Shown here: positions 1 through 10,639 of the stretch, piece after piece
Layout of the letters: every line of letters begins with the position of its first letter
Position numbering within the stretch: position 1 is the stretch's first letter
NCBI GenBank assembly: GCA_013350335.1
Contig: CM023539.1
Location: 16,306,302-16,370,301 of the forward strand
Reading direction: 5' to 3'
DNA length: 64,000 bases
DNA from: Chimonanthus salicifolius
Lineage: Eukaryota; Streptophyta; Magnoliopsida; Laurales; Calycanthaceae
Made by a program: the position numbers and the translations under genes
The notes under the pieces: model-generated
Databases searched by the model: none
What the model was told of the DNA's origin: nothing
The model's input: only the letters and a program-made list of their open reading frames with translations

Positions 1-92
1 ATAGTAGCAGAATAAGACGCAATGAACGGAGCTTGAACAGCAGCAAGCAGCGAGCTACGGCTTTGAAGCTGCTTGCTGGTCTCGACTCGATC
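1..92. other. Unassigned sequence at the left edge
   Basis: Similarity to reverse transcriptase stops at about position 92. The preceding bases match neither the other pol copy nor any LTR in the window. This is probably a breakpoint into other DNA, or a strongly decayed part of pol. I see no ORF or motif in it. Confidence 0.4.
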
Positions 93-576
93 GGAGAGCC
101 TCCTTAACCAGGATTTGATGGTATCCGGACATCAAATCAATCTTCGAAAAGTGGTTGGAAACCCTCAATTGATCGAATAAATCATCGATCCTGGGTAAAG
201 GGTACTCGTTCCGGACCGTTAGCTGATTCAGCTACCGGTAATCCACACACATTCGGAGTGAACCATCATTTTTCTTTACAAACAGCACTGGAGCTCCCTA
301 TGACGATGTGCTGTTTCGGATGCAGCCCAGCCTGAACATTTCATCAATTTGTTTCTTTAGCTCGGACATCTATGCTAGTTCCATCCGATAATGGGGTAAA
401 GACACTAGTGAAGTACTAGGATACAACTTGATTTCGAAATTGAGCTCCCTCATGGTTGGTAAGCCAGGAAGTTCTTTTGGAAAAACATCCGTGAATTCCT
501 TCACAATTGTCGGAAGTTCAGTGATTGGTGCCTTGTTTATGATGATATTATTCAATACCAAATGGTTCAACCCTTC
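93..576 (-). pseudogene. Ty3/gypsy reverse transcriptase fragment (pol)
   Basis: Read on the minus strand, this covers the protease-RT linker and the N-terminal third of a Ty3/gypsy reverse transcriptase. Visible family motifs are a KAPITELP/FPKELPGLP-like linker, [33 protein letters not shown] and [11 protein letters not shown]. Homology is lost just before the part that would lead to the FIDD catalytic motif, so the domain cannot be active. At least one in-frame stop follows the MELA residues near 372. It is downstream of the gag and protease fragments of the same minus-strand element. The copy at 49689-50717 is the closest relative in the window. Confidence 0.85.
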
Positions 577-984
577 CTACAATTTACTTTGCTTATCAGT
601 CCGTACCACATGTTGTTTTCCCTTGGGTGACCAAAATGTCACTCTACAGCGATAATAATCAATGTTGGCCTGGAATCGAGCCAACCAGTCCATACCAAAG
701 ATAATATCGTACTCAGTCATGTCGAGTACCAGATAATTGAACTCAAATCTGAGTCCAGCGAGTTCAGTATTTACTGCCGTGTATATAAGTCCCAATGACT
801 TGTCTCCGACAGGGCATACAATGTGAGTGTTGTAGACAGTTTTTGAACTAAGGTACCGGTAGCAGTTATAAATGATGTAGCTATAAAGGAGTGTGAAGCT
901 CCAGAATCAAATAGTGCATAGGCATAGGAACTACTAACTACCGCCATACCTTGAATTACTGAATGATCCTCATCCGCTGGAGGT
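577..984 (-). pseudogene. Retroelement aspartic protease, frameshifted
   Basis: This is the protease part of the polyprotein that would cut Gag-Pol. The catalytic motif is LFDSGASHSFI at about 885-920 on the minus strand. DSG replaces DTG, which is tolerated in retroviral-type proteases. The C-terminal half (NYLVLDMTEYDIIFGMDWLARF, read around 680-745) lies in another frame, so there is a frameshift near 780-795. It continues directly from gag without a gap. The second protease copy, at 50858-51577, has DTG. Confidence 0.85.
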
Positions 985-2239
985 GCTAGAGTAAACAATC
1001 GTCCAGATCCAGTAGGGTTAGGCGCCCGTCTCGCTTGATTATACGTCCTGTCTCCCCGGGAGTTAACTGGTCTGGCTGGTGGACGAAATGATCCCCTGGA
1101 GTAAGAAAGCTTGTTGAGCTTTGGGCAATCCTTCTTGACGTGACCTGGCTGATCACAGTGGAAGCAGTTACTCACTCCTTTGGAAGCCTGAGTGACTGAT
1201 ACAGACTGGGAGGGCTGGTTGGGACGAAAGCCACCCGTGGACCCAATAGATGGTGAGGGTCTATTGAAGTTTGGTCGAAACTTCTTATTGGGCTGATATG
1301 TGCCCTTCCCACTCTGAGTTCGGCGGTTGTCAAGTCGTTCGTACTCAGCCATCTCCTGTTCAACTATGGTGGCCCTGCTGACCACCTCCGCCAGCGTGGC
1401 TGCGTTGAATAAGGTCACTTTGGCCCTAATGTTTGGCCGTAGACCACACTCAAACTTACGAGCCCTCCGGTACTCCGTATCCACTATGTAGAATGCATAA
1501 ATTGATAGACTGAGGAATTCCCGGTGATACTCAGCTGCCGTCATGGAGCCTTGCACCAATGAAAAAAAGGCTTGAGTCTGGCATTCTTTCTCCTCCTCAG
1601 GAAAATAATGATCCAGAAATGTAGATGAGAATTGCTCCCAGGTCATTGCAGTCTTTTCCTTTTCCGGTACAAGTGCTTGCTGTTTCTCCACTACTTCCAA
1701 CCACTTGCCATCATCTATCAATTGAGATGTGGCCAGTAAAATCTTATGAAGCATGACTCTTGATATTCAGTAGAGTCAAGATTTGGGAAATTTTCTTTAA
1801 CTAGTTTTCCATTCCAATAGGCCCTTCTCTCCCCTTAAAACAAGGAGGGCGATGTTGCTGAAAGTCCCTGACCATGTTCCTGTCATTGGCATCACTTGTG
1901 CTTCCACTTCCATTCAGATGCTGCTGGAGAATAGAAGTAACTACCGCTTGAACTAAGCTTTGTAGTTCAGGCGGCACTACTTGTATACTCACGTTGCTGT
2001 TATTGTTCCCCTCTTCCTCCCATTCATCATAGTGAGAGCGTCGCTCTTCCTCTTCCCGCCGTGAGCGTCGTTCATCTTCCCCATGGTGAGATTGCTCCTT
2101 CTCATGTTGAGATTGCTCCTTCTCATGTTGAGATTTGCTCATCTTCAGGTTGAGATTTTTCCATCTCTTCCTCATGTCGAATAAGTGGTATTTCTTTTGC
2201 CTTCCCTTTTTCTTGTCTAGTCTTTCTTTTTGAAGCCAT
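985..2239 (-). pseudogene. gag (capsid-nucleocapsid), broken
   Basis: The start is the ATG at 2239, preceded by the leader sequence GACTTAG seen before every gag start in this window. The N-terminus is highly charged, with repeated SQHEKEQ units. The Retrotrans_gag domain follows (RDFQQHRPP, MTWEQFSSTFLDHYFPEEEK, ARKFECGLRPNIRAKV). A CCHC zinc knuckle, CFHCDQPGHVKKDC, lies at 1128-1170. A stop replaces the Trp of the ENWLKK motif at about 1801, and a further small frameshift lies near 1755. The product would have been the structural protein of the virus-like particle. As it stands it is not translatable in one piece. Confidence 0.88.
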
Positions 2240-2478
2240 TTTCTTTCCTAAGTCATGAAAACATTATGGACTTAGTTTCTTTGTAACATACAACTCAATG
2301 TCGAAAGTCCTCATAAACTCATAAATTTGCATACATTATATATATGCAAAAATCATTCATATTCCATCATAGTACAAGGGTTGGTAGTGTTAAAAACAAA
2401 CCCTTCAAAGAACAAAATGCACCCACAACCCTTACAAAATATCCCCTTTTTTCCTAACTTTTCTTACTACTTCTTAGT

Positions 2479-2940
2479 CTAATCTTCCGTAGAAGACCCT
2501 ACATCCTCAGCAAACATAAGGAAACTGTCAGGGCATGTCATCGACATGTGTCCCAATACTCCACACGTCAAACAAGGTATTATTCCTGGTCCTCCAATAT
2601 AAAGACAGTTAGTCCTTTCTTTCCCGTGCCCATGAAGTTTACAAACCGGGCAAATAACTTCAAGAGGGTGGGGGCAATATGTACAGTTGTGCCCATCCTG
2701 ATTGCACAACTTGTACATATAATCGGGCTCTACCTCCCCTACAGATTCTCTTATCATTAGAATATCTTCCATATGCTCTTCTGGAAATGAAGCTAAATTC
2801 ACTTCAACATCCTCAGGGAATCTCTCTTGAACAACTACGTTAACTTCCATGTTGGAGTTGTTGGAAGAAGAAACCAGATCTATTGGGTTGTTAGGGGTTC
2901 CTCTGTCCCACAACTTTGTATACTCAACGTTGCTCGACAT
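2479..2940 (-). CDS. Accessory three-zinc-knuckle protein encoded upstream of gag
   Basis: An uninterrupted 153-residue ORF between leader and gag, separate from gag. The first part is acidic and variable; the C-terminal 75 residues are Cys/His rich. Three knuckles can be read. The first (YKLCNQDGHNCTYC) fits CX2CX4HX4C except that the first Cys is Tyr. The second is CPVCKLHGHGKERTNC (CX2CX4HX6C). The third is CLTCGVLGHMSMTC, a canonical CX2CX4HX4C. Such knuckles bind nucleic acid in nucleocapsid proteins; the role here is inferred. I chose the ATG at 2940 because the plus-strand copy at 35690 begins at the same residue and because TACAG lies 2 bases upstream, like a splice acceptor. It is intact while gag and pol beside it are broken. 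No host gene family was recognised. Confidence 0.8.
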   Translation of the reverse strand: MSSNVEYTKLWDRGTPNNPIDLVSSSNNSNMEVNVVVQERFPEDVEVNLASFPEEHMEDILMIRESVGEVEPDYMYKLCNQDGHNCTYCPHPLEVICPVCKLHGHGKERTNCLYIGGPGIIPCLTCGVLGHMSMTCPDSFLMFAEDVGSSTED

Positions 2941-3365
2941 ATCTGTATCATAACAACAGAACACATGAATAACAACAGTAGTTCCAATCAAACTAATCTT
3001 TGTTTTGGGAAATTTCTTATGTATAACATAATGTATCTTGTTCGGGGAAATTACCAAATCATCTCTTTGTTTTCCTTTGTTTCTGGGGGAAATCCCTAAA
3101 TTCCTGTTGTTTGTTGCTCAATTTGGGGATATAGGGGGAGTGTATCCTATTTTGCTATATTTGATAAATCCTAATTCGATGACTGTACTTGTTTTGCTAT
3201 CTGTCATTGTTGTTCTCAAATTGATTGTTCAGTCTGAGTCTATCAAAGTAAATTAATCCGGCCCCCAGTCAACGGACTCCGAAGATTCTGTCAGTTGGGA
3301 TTCTTATCTGTCAGTGAGACATGAAACCGTCTTAATCTTACTTCGAAGATTCAACTTCCCGTTTC
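2941..3365 (-). other. Retroelement 5' leader with TTCCCC repeats
   Basis: Untranslated leader between PBS and the zinc-knuckle ORF. In sense orientation it starts with a block shared by all leaders here (CGGAAGTTGAATCTTC, then AAGTAAGATTAAGACGG). It then carries spaced TTCCCCAA motifs. The last 40 bases are T-rich and end in ACAG just before the ATG, compatible with a 3' splice site. Confidence 0.65.
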
Positions 3366-3377
3366 GCTCTGATACCA
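3366..3377 (-). promoter_or_regulatory. Primer-binding site, tRNA-iMet type
   Basis: Reads TGGTATCAGAGC on the minus strand, two bases from the LTR end. It is a perfect match to the usual plant initiator-methionine tRNA 3' end complement. It fixes the direction of this element and the LTR boundary at 3380. Confidence 0.93.
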
Positions 3378-3480
3378 ACTGTAACGCCCCGCCCTTTTCC
3401 ACCCTTCCGAAAATCAGAGTCTAATTTTTTTTTTTATAAATAAGTAGAGTGGAATAGAGCGGGGAGACGTGACGACGTGA

Positions 3481-3515
3481 GGTAAGTCCAGACTTCTAAA
3501 GTCTGACCCTTAACT
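3481..3515 (-). other. LTR terminal stem-loop
   Basis: In sense orientation the arms are AGACTT and AAGTCT around a TAG loop, extended by AGTTAAG-type flanks. It is the homologue of the stem seen in every LTR here. Confidence 0.7.
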
Positions 3516-4536
3516 GGCCAAACCTATGTGTGCATGGACCAACTCCATGAAAACCAAACCACACATAGAACTAAATAAAACTTGCGGAATAAATCAATAT
3601 GCAGAATAACAATAGGATAACAATCCTATTCCAAATGAGATGGCAAAGTACAAGTCCTATCCAAAATACTTAAATCAAATATCCAACTCTACAAACCAAA
3701 CAATAGCAGTATTACTGAGTTATTACATGTCCATATAAAAGTATTCATATGTCAATAAATAATTCCATTCCATATCCAAGCTCCTATGCTTGGCTTCCCT
3801 CACGATCTTCGACCTTTCCTTTTCCCTTTCCTGCATCATCCACTAAGGATAGAAATAGGGCGTTAGATCAACGCGCCCAGTAGGTCTTCCGATTAGGGTT
3901 ACCACAAGGTTAGTATAAAAACATGCATATAACATATAATACATGATCATCAAATACTTACAAAACAATGCTATGTATGTATGCAAATGTAATGAGTCCC
4001 ACCCATTACAAATATACATAGCCATCACTTGACGAGACTCTCATCGTCAAGGTAATCCACAGTGTTCTTTCGTTTCCCCTTGATGAGACTCTCATCATCA
4101 AGGTATTCCTCCTGGTGGAACTCTCATCACCTAAGGAGGCCCCACCGTTGCATCACGGACATTCCGACGAAGTCTGGGCTCCGGATTTCATATTCATCAC
4201 CCCATGCCATGCATGAGATGTCAATGAGTACATGCCATTTGTAAATAAATCTTAACATTCAAATCTCATTTGAAACATAATACTTTAACGAATATCTCAT
4301 ATAAATCAAGATAAAACATCAATATAATATGTGGTTATAAGGAGGTAGGAAACCTACTTAAAAGTCACTTAAATGTCTGTTCTTCTTAACCATCACCCGT
4401 TCACAACTCGTGCACCGTTCAAGGAGTCTTGATACCTTGTTTATATAACAGCAAGTCAAAATACTAATCATTTAATTTCCATTTAAATCTAAGTCCCAAA
4501 AACCACCTTGTGAGGTTCTGCAGATCACTTGATGGG

Positions 4537-4733
4537 GTTCGCCCATACACCATGGCCGAACCTCGTCCAATCCTTTTTTAGTCCTCATGATCCATATACA
4601 TAGAAATCTAGGGTTTAGCCATGCAAGGGCTAAACCATGATCTTTGATCATATACCTTATCTTAGACATGGATGAGGTCCTTTTCCATATATACATAACA
4701 ATTAGGGTTCGGCCATGCAAGGGCCGAACCATG
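4537..4733. repeat. Three GGTTCGGCC-type inverted repeats
   Basis: The first, at 4537, has one arm altered (GGTTCGCCC). The second, at 4612-4636, has arms GGTTTAGCC and GGCTAAACC, so both arms carry matching changes. The third, at 4707-4730, has arms GGTTCGGCC and GGCCGAACC. Confidence 0.85.
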
Positions 4734-4952
4734 ATCCTTGACCATTCTCCATGTTTAAGCCATATATACATAGTGTCCTTAATCATATCCATTAATCATA
4801 TGGGTCACCCTAATCACCCTTCCTTTGTTCACTCCATCCATTCCTTGGATGGATTTTTAAATTCATGTCCATAATATTTTGGCCAACTCTCCAATCCAAA
4901 ATGAGATGTTCTTTTTAACCTCTTTTCTTACTTTAATAAAATCTTATCAAGT

Positions 4953-4958
4953 ACTTAC
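4953..4958 (-). promoter_or_regulatory. Candidate 5' splice site in LTR
   Basis: Reads GTAAGT on the minus strand after GGAGGAGTCGCGAGATCA. It is the homologue of the donor-like site in the other LTRs. Confidence 0.5.
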
Positions 4959-5971
4959 TGATCTCGCGACTCCTCCTGTTTCTTTCGTTTCGACTTGCTC
5001 CTCCGATCTTCTCCTTCCTTAGCCTCTTCTTCCTTCTTCCTCCTTGATCTTCAGCCAAAGTGTGAGCTAGAGAGGGAGAGGGTTTAAGATAAGAACCCCA
5101 AGGAGATGGTTCGGCCTTGGTGAATGTTTGAGAGCGAGAGAGGAGGAGAGAATGTAGAATCCTTAGTCTTTTCTTGTTCAATGAGAGTGTCAACCTTGAG
5201 TGAGAGGGAGAGAAGCTTGAGATGAAAAAATGCTCTAAATGTTTCTTGTCTTGAGAGGGGATCGGCCATGAGAGAGAGGGAGCGAGTGAGATGAGATGAA
5301 TGAGGTCAAAAGTCTCCTTTCCATCTTGTCTAGGGTTTGCTTGGGTTAGACTCCACCCTCATCAATGTGGAGTCTTCCCCATGAGCCCATTGACCAAACA
5401 TGGGAGTGCATGCCCTCCACATGGCACATACCACTCCCATCCCCAACGGTTTTGGCTTGGTTTCCTTTGGTGATTTGGTGGTTTCCATGAGATGGAACCA
5501 CCACCTTTCCTTTGACCAATACATGCCCTCCACCTAAGCTCTTGGTCTAGCCAAGGGGAGCATGCCCTCCACATGGCACACACCACCCCCATCTCCAAAC
5601 GGTTTTGGCTTGATGGTTTCCTTTGGTGGTTTGGTGGTTTCCATGTGATGAAACCACCACCTCTCTTTTGACCAATGTATGCACTCCACCTAAGCTCTTG
5701 GTCTAGCCAAGGGGGTGCATGCCCTCCACATGGCATACCACCCCTATGTCCAACGGTTTTGATTTGCTAATGGTTTCCATGAGATAGAAACCACCCTCTT
5801 TGACTCACTCCATTTTCTATGTGACTCATCCCCATTTGACTCACCTTATTTTAATGTAACTCAACTCCCAACTCAAGCATTTATTTTATTTCCATCTAAC
5901 TTAGGTGATTCAACTAAATAATTTAATTCCACTTATTTCACTTGATTCACTTTAATTCATCTATAACTCAC

Positions 5972-5996
5972 CCATGGTTGACCAAGTCAACTATGG
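5972..5996. promoter_or_regulatory. W-box palindrome in U3
   Basis: Arms CCATGGTTGAC and GTCAACTATGG around CAA, with inverted TTGAC cores. One arm has a mismatch. Confidence 0.55.
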
Positions 5997-6126
5997 TGGT
6001 CGGCCCCACATGTGTCTTGGTCCACACGCCATCTCACTTGATGAGGTGGAGTTGGGTCCCACTTGGCCATGCCACTTGGATTTCCACTCCTACACTTGCT
6101 CCCCTTTAATTCACCCATAAACTCAC

Positions 6127-6150
6127 CCATGGTTGACCAAGTCAACCATG
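6127..6150. promoter_or_regulatory. W-box palindrome at the breakpoint
   Basis: Arms CCATGGTTGAC and GTCAACCATG around CAA. The fusion to gag occurs at its right edge, so the palindrome may have been the break site. Confidence 0.55.
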
Positions 6151-6585
6151 TAATGCCCGCTGTCGCTCTATTACCTCCCACCATTTGCCGGCATCGTCAA
6201 TCAGTTGTGAGGTAGGCAGGAATATCTTGTCTTCAAGACTCGAGATCTTTAGTAGGGTCAAGATCTGAGTAATTTTCTTCAACCAGTTTTCTGCTCCAAC
6301 AGGCCCTTCTTTCCCTTTAAAGTAAGGGGGGCGCTGCTGCTGGAAATCCTTGACCATCCTCCGGTCATTGGCCTCGCTGGTGGTCGCATTTCCATTCATG
6401 TACTGTTGAAGAACAGAAGTGACCACCGCTTGGACCAAGTTTTGTAGCTCAGGAGGCACTACGAGTATGTTCACGCTATTTTGTTCCTCCTCTTGATGAG
6501 GTTGCTACACCTCTTCCGCCCGATGTGGTGGTTGCACTTCTTCCTCCACATGTGGGTTTTGTCGGGCTCTTCTTCTCGGAGGCAT
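6150..6585 (-). pseudogene. gag N-terminal fragment
   Basis: Starts at the ATG at 6585 (MPPRRRARQNPH). It has a stop codon in the N-terminal charged region at about 6505 and then reads through VVPPELQNLVQAVVTSVLQQ and RMVKDFQQQRPPYFKGKEG to WWEVIERQRA. The homology then ends abruptly at the LTR fusion. It lacks the rest of capsid, the zinc knuckle and all of pol. It belongs to the element whose 5' LTR is 7121-26204. Confidence 0.88.
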
Positions 6586-7106
6586 TTTCCTAAGTCATTG
6601 AAAACATCGTTGACTTAGTTTCATCGTAAAGTTTGTGTTTTCATATTTTGGGGAAATTGCCAAATAAGCACCCTTAGTTTTGGGGGAAAAACTTCCTAAG
6701 TATCAAGTGTTCTTTTTCAATTTGGGGAAATCGGGGAAATGTCACTTATTTTGTTATGTTTGATAAATCCATCACTGTTTCTCAATTTAGGGAAAAAAAT
6801 CCAGATGTTTCTAATTTTCGGGGAAATTTTCCTATGTATCAATTGTTGTTTCTCATTTTCGGGGAAGTATGCCCTATCTGGCTACGTTTGATAAATCCAA
6901 TTTATAGTGACTGTCCTTCCCTTGCTATCATTCATTTTCGTCAAATGTTGCTCTCAGACTGAATGCTTCAGTCTGAGTCTAAAGAAGTAAATTAATCCGA
7001 CCCTCGTGCAACGAACTCTGAAGAGTCGGTCAATTGGGATTCTTATCTGTTAGTGAGACATGATACCGTCTTAATCTTACTTCGAAAGATTCATTCTTCC
7101 AGTTTT
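6586..7106 (-). other. Retroelement 5' leader without zinc-knuckle ORF
   Basis: About 520 bases between PBS and the gag ATG. It contains the common leader block and several spaced TTCCCC motifs (GGGGAAA on the plus strand at 6650-6870). Just upstream of the gag ATG it ends in CAATGACTTAG, seen before other gag starts. There is no trace of the zinc-knuckle ORF. Confidence 0.65.
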
Positions 7107-7118
7107 GCTCTGATACCA
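7107..7118 (-). promoter_or_regulatory. Primer-binding site, tRNA-iMet type
   Basis: Perfect TGGTATCAGAGC on the minus strand, two bases from the LTR end at 7121. Confidence 0.93.
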
Positions 7119-7214
7119 ACTGTAACGGCCCGCCCCTTTTCCTATGCTGAAATCAAAGTCTATTTTTTTTTTTTTTAAATAAAGAGTGACAAGAGAGCTG
7201 GACGTCACGATGCG

Positions 7215-7250
7215 AGCTAAGTTTGAGCTTCCAAAGGCCAGCCCTTAACT
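7215..7250 (-). other. LTR terminal stem-loop
   Basis: In sense orientation AGTTAAGGGCTGGCCTTTGG is followed by AAGCTCAAACTTAGCT. The outer arms AGTTAAG/CTTAGCT pair and the inner stem is weakened, the poorest of the set. Confidence 0.5.
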
Positions 7251-7527
7251 GGCCAACCATACTTGTGCGTGGAACTAAGTCCACGAGAACGATTCACATG
7301 TAATAAGTTAAGCTTGTGGAATGTAAACTTAATGCGGAATTATAATTGAGTCTATCCTACCAATTATTAAATAGCAAGGAAGTACATCACTTAATTAATA
7401 AATACCTTAACTTAGAATTGTAACGCCCCGCTCTTTTTCACTCGCTTCTTCCCGTAAATTCAGAGTATATATATATTTTTTTTTAATAACAGAGTAGAAT
7501 GATAGAGCGCAGGACGTCACGACGCGA

Positions 7528-7562
7528 GCTAAGTTCGAACTTCCAAAGTCCGACCCTTAACT
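7528..7562 (-). other. LTR terminal stem-loop
   Basis: In sense orientation the arms are TCGGACTT and AAGTTCGA around TGG. One pair is G-U when read as RNA. Confidence 0.7.
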
Positions 7563-8189
7563 GGGTATGGACTCAGTTCAATAAAATGGTTCACACATAG
7601 CAATATCAACTTACGGAAAAAAAATCATAATCTGCGGAATCATAACATCAAAATACGGAATAATAATAGAACCAAGTTCTATTCCATTCAGATAGCAAAG
7701 TACGTCAAGTCATTAATCATCATTACATATCGTAACTATTCAGTAAAATGTCCAACCATAGCAAATCCATCTACGTTATTACAATCTGAATTCCAGATAC
7801 TCAAAACACAAGCCCATGAGTATCTTAAACAAAATATAAAACTAAAAGCGTCCCAACCTCCTCTGCTTGTCCCTTTCTGCGTTTAGCGTTTTCCTCGTTT
7901 CCTGAATCATCCACTAAAGGGTAGAAGTAGGGCATTAGTACAACGCGCCCAGTAGGTATTCCAGTTAAGGTTAACACATTGGTTAGTACCAAAAATCCAG
8001 ATATAATAAATATATCAAATCAGTTATAATAAATCATAACATACTCATAAAGCATCGTATCAAAATAGTGTATGATAATAGAGATCCAATCATACCGATA
8101 AAAACCAAACCCTTACATGATAATAAAAGTCATAATCATGCCGATTCAATGCCATGCCATGCTATCATATGCAATGGCCCCGCCCATCA

Positions 8190-8500
8190 CAAAATATCCT
8201 CTTGATGGAATTCTCATCATCAATGTATCCTTCCATGAGTGTTTTACGGACGCCCCGTCGGAGTGTGGATCTCCGGATATATAGTATCCTCTTGATGGGA
8301 TTCTTATCATCAAGGTATCCCCTGATAGAATGCTTATCACCAGGGTCTTCATACATAGTATCCCTCTTGATGGGATTCTCATCATCAAGGTATTATACAT
8401 AGTATCCTCTTGATGGAATTCTCATCATCAAGGTATCCCCCACTAGTGCTTTACGGACGCCCTGACAGAGTGTGGGTCCCTGATTACCTGTCATCCCTCC
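8190..8500. repeat. Alternating LTR hairpin and GC-rich modules
   Basis: Four copies of a TCTTGATGGGA-type arm paired with a TCATCATCAAGG arm alternate with two copies of a GC-rich block containing TTACGGACGCCCCGTCGGAG. Similar modules recur once or more in each LTR of the window. Open reading frames over this stretch only translate the repeats. Confidence 0.8.
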
Positions 8501-9419
8501 CATGCCATGCATGAGATGCAAATACCACATGCTATGCAATTATACAAAAACATAGCATTTAAAAGCTCATAATTAAAACACATGCTATTTTATCAAATAA
8601 ACATAGCATATAAAATCACCATTTGAAACATATCCTTTGCAATATAAAATCATCAAAATAAGATAAAGACAATGTACATAAACCCATGGTTTAAAAGAGC
8701 AGGAATCCTACCAAAGACCGTTAACGCGTGCTTGCGTCTTTCGTCCAAGAATCGATCACCGATCGCGCACACTTGCGAGATCCCGTTACCTTATAATATA
8801 ATATTAAGTCAACACCCAGTCCTACTTGATTTGCAATATTTAAATCCATAAACCATACTTGTGGGGTTCGGCCTTACCTATGGCCGAGCCTCACCCTTTT
8901 TGTTCATTTATTCCATTAATTACCAAAATGCCATTGGCCCAAACCTTAGTTAATATTCTATTTATTTTAATCCAAAGTACATAACGCTAGGTCCTGTAAT
9001 AGCCCGAATTTTAAAATCAACATATATATGACATTTATTTATTTTAATAATGGAAAAATTGGAATTTTGATGTTAAGGATATTAAATGGATCAAATTTTG
9101 GGGCAAAGGTCCAAATATGGTCCAATGGACCATAGATTGGATGGAATTCATCTGAGGGGTCAATAATGGTCAAAGTGGGCCCGATAACCATTTGGGACCC
9201 AATGGGTCCAAATGAGTCAAGCTCTAAGGTAAATGATAGAAAATAATTTAATTGGGCCATGGGCCCAATGGTGACCCAATTGATTGAAATGGGTTGAATT
9301 GGAATTAAACCACCTAAGATAATGATGAGATGGTTAAGATGGCATAACCAAGTGGGGCCCACCTCCACCTCACCAAGTGAGGTGGCGTGTGGACCAAGGA
9401 AAAGGTGGGGCCGACCATC

Positions 9420-9440
9420 ATGGTTGACTTGGTCAACCAT
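9420..9440. promoter_or_regulatory. W-box palindrome in U3
   Basis: Arms ATGGTTGAC and GTCAACCAT around TTG. Inverted TTGAC cores match the plant W-box. Confidence 0.6.
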
Positions 9441-9607
9441 GGATAAGTTAAGGGGACTAAGGAGAATTAAAGTAGATTAAATTGTTTAAATGATTTTAAA
9501 TCATCTAAGTTAAAATTAATGGGTTTAAGTGATATGGGCGAATGGGGCCCACCTCCACCTCATCCAGTGAGGTGGCGGGTAGGGTAGGTGTTGGTGGGGG
9601 CCGTCCA

Positions 9608-9631
9608 CCATGGTTGACTTGGTCAACATGG
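9608..9631. promoter_or_regulatory. Second W-box palindrome in U3
   Basis: Arms CCATGGTTGAC and GTCAACATGG around TTG, one base missing in the right arm. It lies about 190 bases after the first. Both are flanked by similar CCTCACC..AGTGAGGTGG inverted repeats, so the segment looks duplicated. Confidence 0.6.
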
Positions 9632-10396
9632 GTGGATTTCTTAGAAAGAGAAGTTAATGGAATTAATTGAAATAGGAATTAATTAACCTAAGTAAGGATC
9701 TAATTTAATTAATTAGGTTGGTCAAATTAGGGTCAAGTGAATAAGTCAAAGGGGCAAGTCAAAAGGTGGTTTTATCTCATTGAAACCACCCAAAGAAACA
9801 CAAAAATACCATGGACTTAGGGTGGTGGTTTCATCAACCACCACCACTCAAGGTATGGGGACCCATACCTCTCATCATATGGTCAAGAGGTCAAAGGGAG
9901 GAAGACCAAACCACTCCCTCACAAAAAGGCCAAATCGTTGGCTTGGTGGTGGTTTGGTCTCAACCACCACCACCAAGGACAAGGAGCCCATACTTGGTGG
10001 GTGAAGGCCATCATGGAAGTGTGTGGTATAAGGAACCAAGGATGGATGGCTTTCACCTTACCACTCAAGCCACTCTCATTCCTCTCCTCCTCCCTCTCAC
10101 CACCGTCCCTCATCTCTAAGGAAAAGAAGAAGAAAAACTTGGAAGAAAAAGAGAAGAAAAGAGAGGAAAAAGGGTGTAAGCAAAGGCCCACCACTCCAAG
10201 ATCAAAGGTTGGGATCTTATTTCTCACCATCTCCTCCTCTCCCTCTCTCAAAATCTAACCCTACCTTAGCCGACCCCAAGCTTGGAGGTTTCCACCATTG
10301 ATCAAGCATTTTGGCCAACCAAAGATCAAGAGGAAGGAGAAAGGAGGCCAAGGAGTCCGACGGGAGCAAAGAAAGGCCGGAGGAGTCGTCGGTATG

Positions 10397-10402
10397 GTAA
10401 GA
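10397..10402 (+). promoter_or_regulatory. Candidate 5' splice site in LTR
   Basis: GTAAGA after a purine-rich stretch and GAGTCGTCGGTATG. It is a weaker variant of the GTAAGT found at this place in other LTRs. Confidence 0.4.
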
Positions 10403-10639
10403 AATTCTTAAACAAGAATTTATATTTTTTAAAGGTTAAGATGTGTTTATGGAATCCATTTCTTAGAATGGATAGTGGCCACAAATGTTATGGGCCTTAG
10501 ATCTAAGATCCATCCAATGATAAGATGAGAAATGGATGAAAAGGGGAGAGAGATTAAGAAAAATAATAAATTAAGGAGGTTATGTAATTAAATGGATTAA
10601 GCATGGAAGTGTGGGTTTTTGAATGGATTGATGGACCAT

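Larger units (their letters stand above)
3380..6149 (-). mobile_element. 5' LTR truncated in U3 (minus-strand element)
   Basis: Adjoins the PBS at 3377 and begins TGTAACGCCCC, so it is the 5' LTR of the element at 93-3379. Landmarks are the terminal stem at 3481-3515, the CCAAGC/GCTTGG hairpin at 3776-3793, a hairpin module at about 4030-4190, the AGGTAGG/CCTACTT hairpin at 4343-4359, three GGTTCGGCC-type inverted repeats at 4537-4733, a GTAAGT donor at 4953-4958, and W-box palindromes at 5972 and 6127. The part from 4530 to 6149 is nearly identical to 20500-25860 of the LTR at 7121-26204. The sequence stops inside U3 at about 6149, where it is fused to a gag fragment. About 0.5 kb of U3, including the terminus, is missing. 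Confidence 0.85.

Noticed and set aside
5330..5736. Open frames with repeated tryptophan-rich peptides (minus strand)
   Set aside because: They come from a tandemly duplicated LTR segment (GGTGGTTTCCATGAGATG type), also found at 21309-21715; no protein family and no conservation of frame.
8146..8402. Open frames on both strands, possible small protein
   Set aside because: They translate the alternating LTR hairpin modules; the same peptides recur wherever the modules occur.
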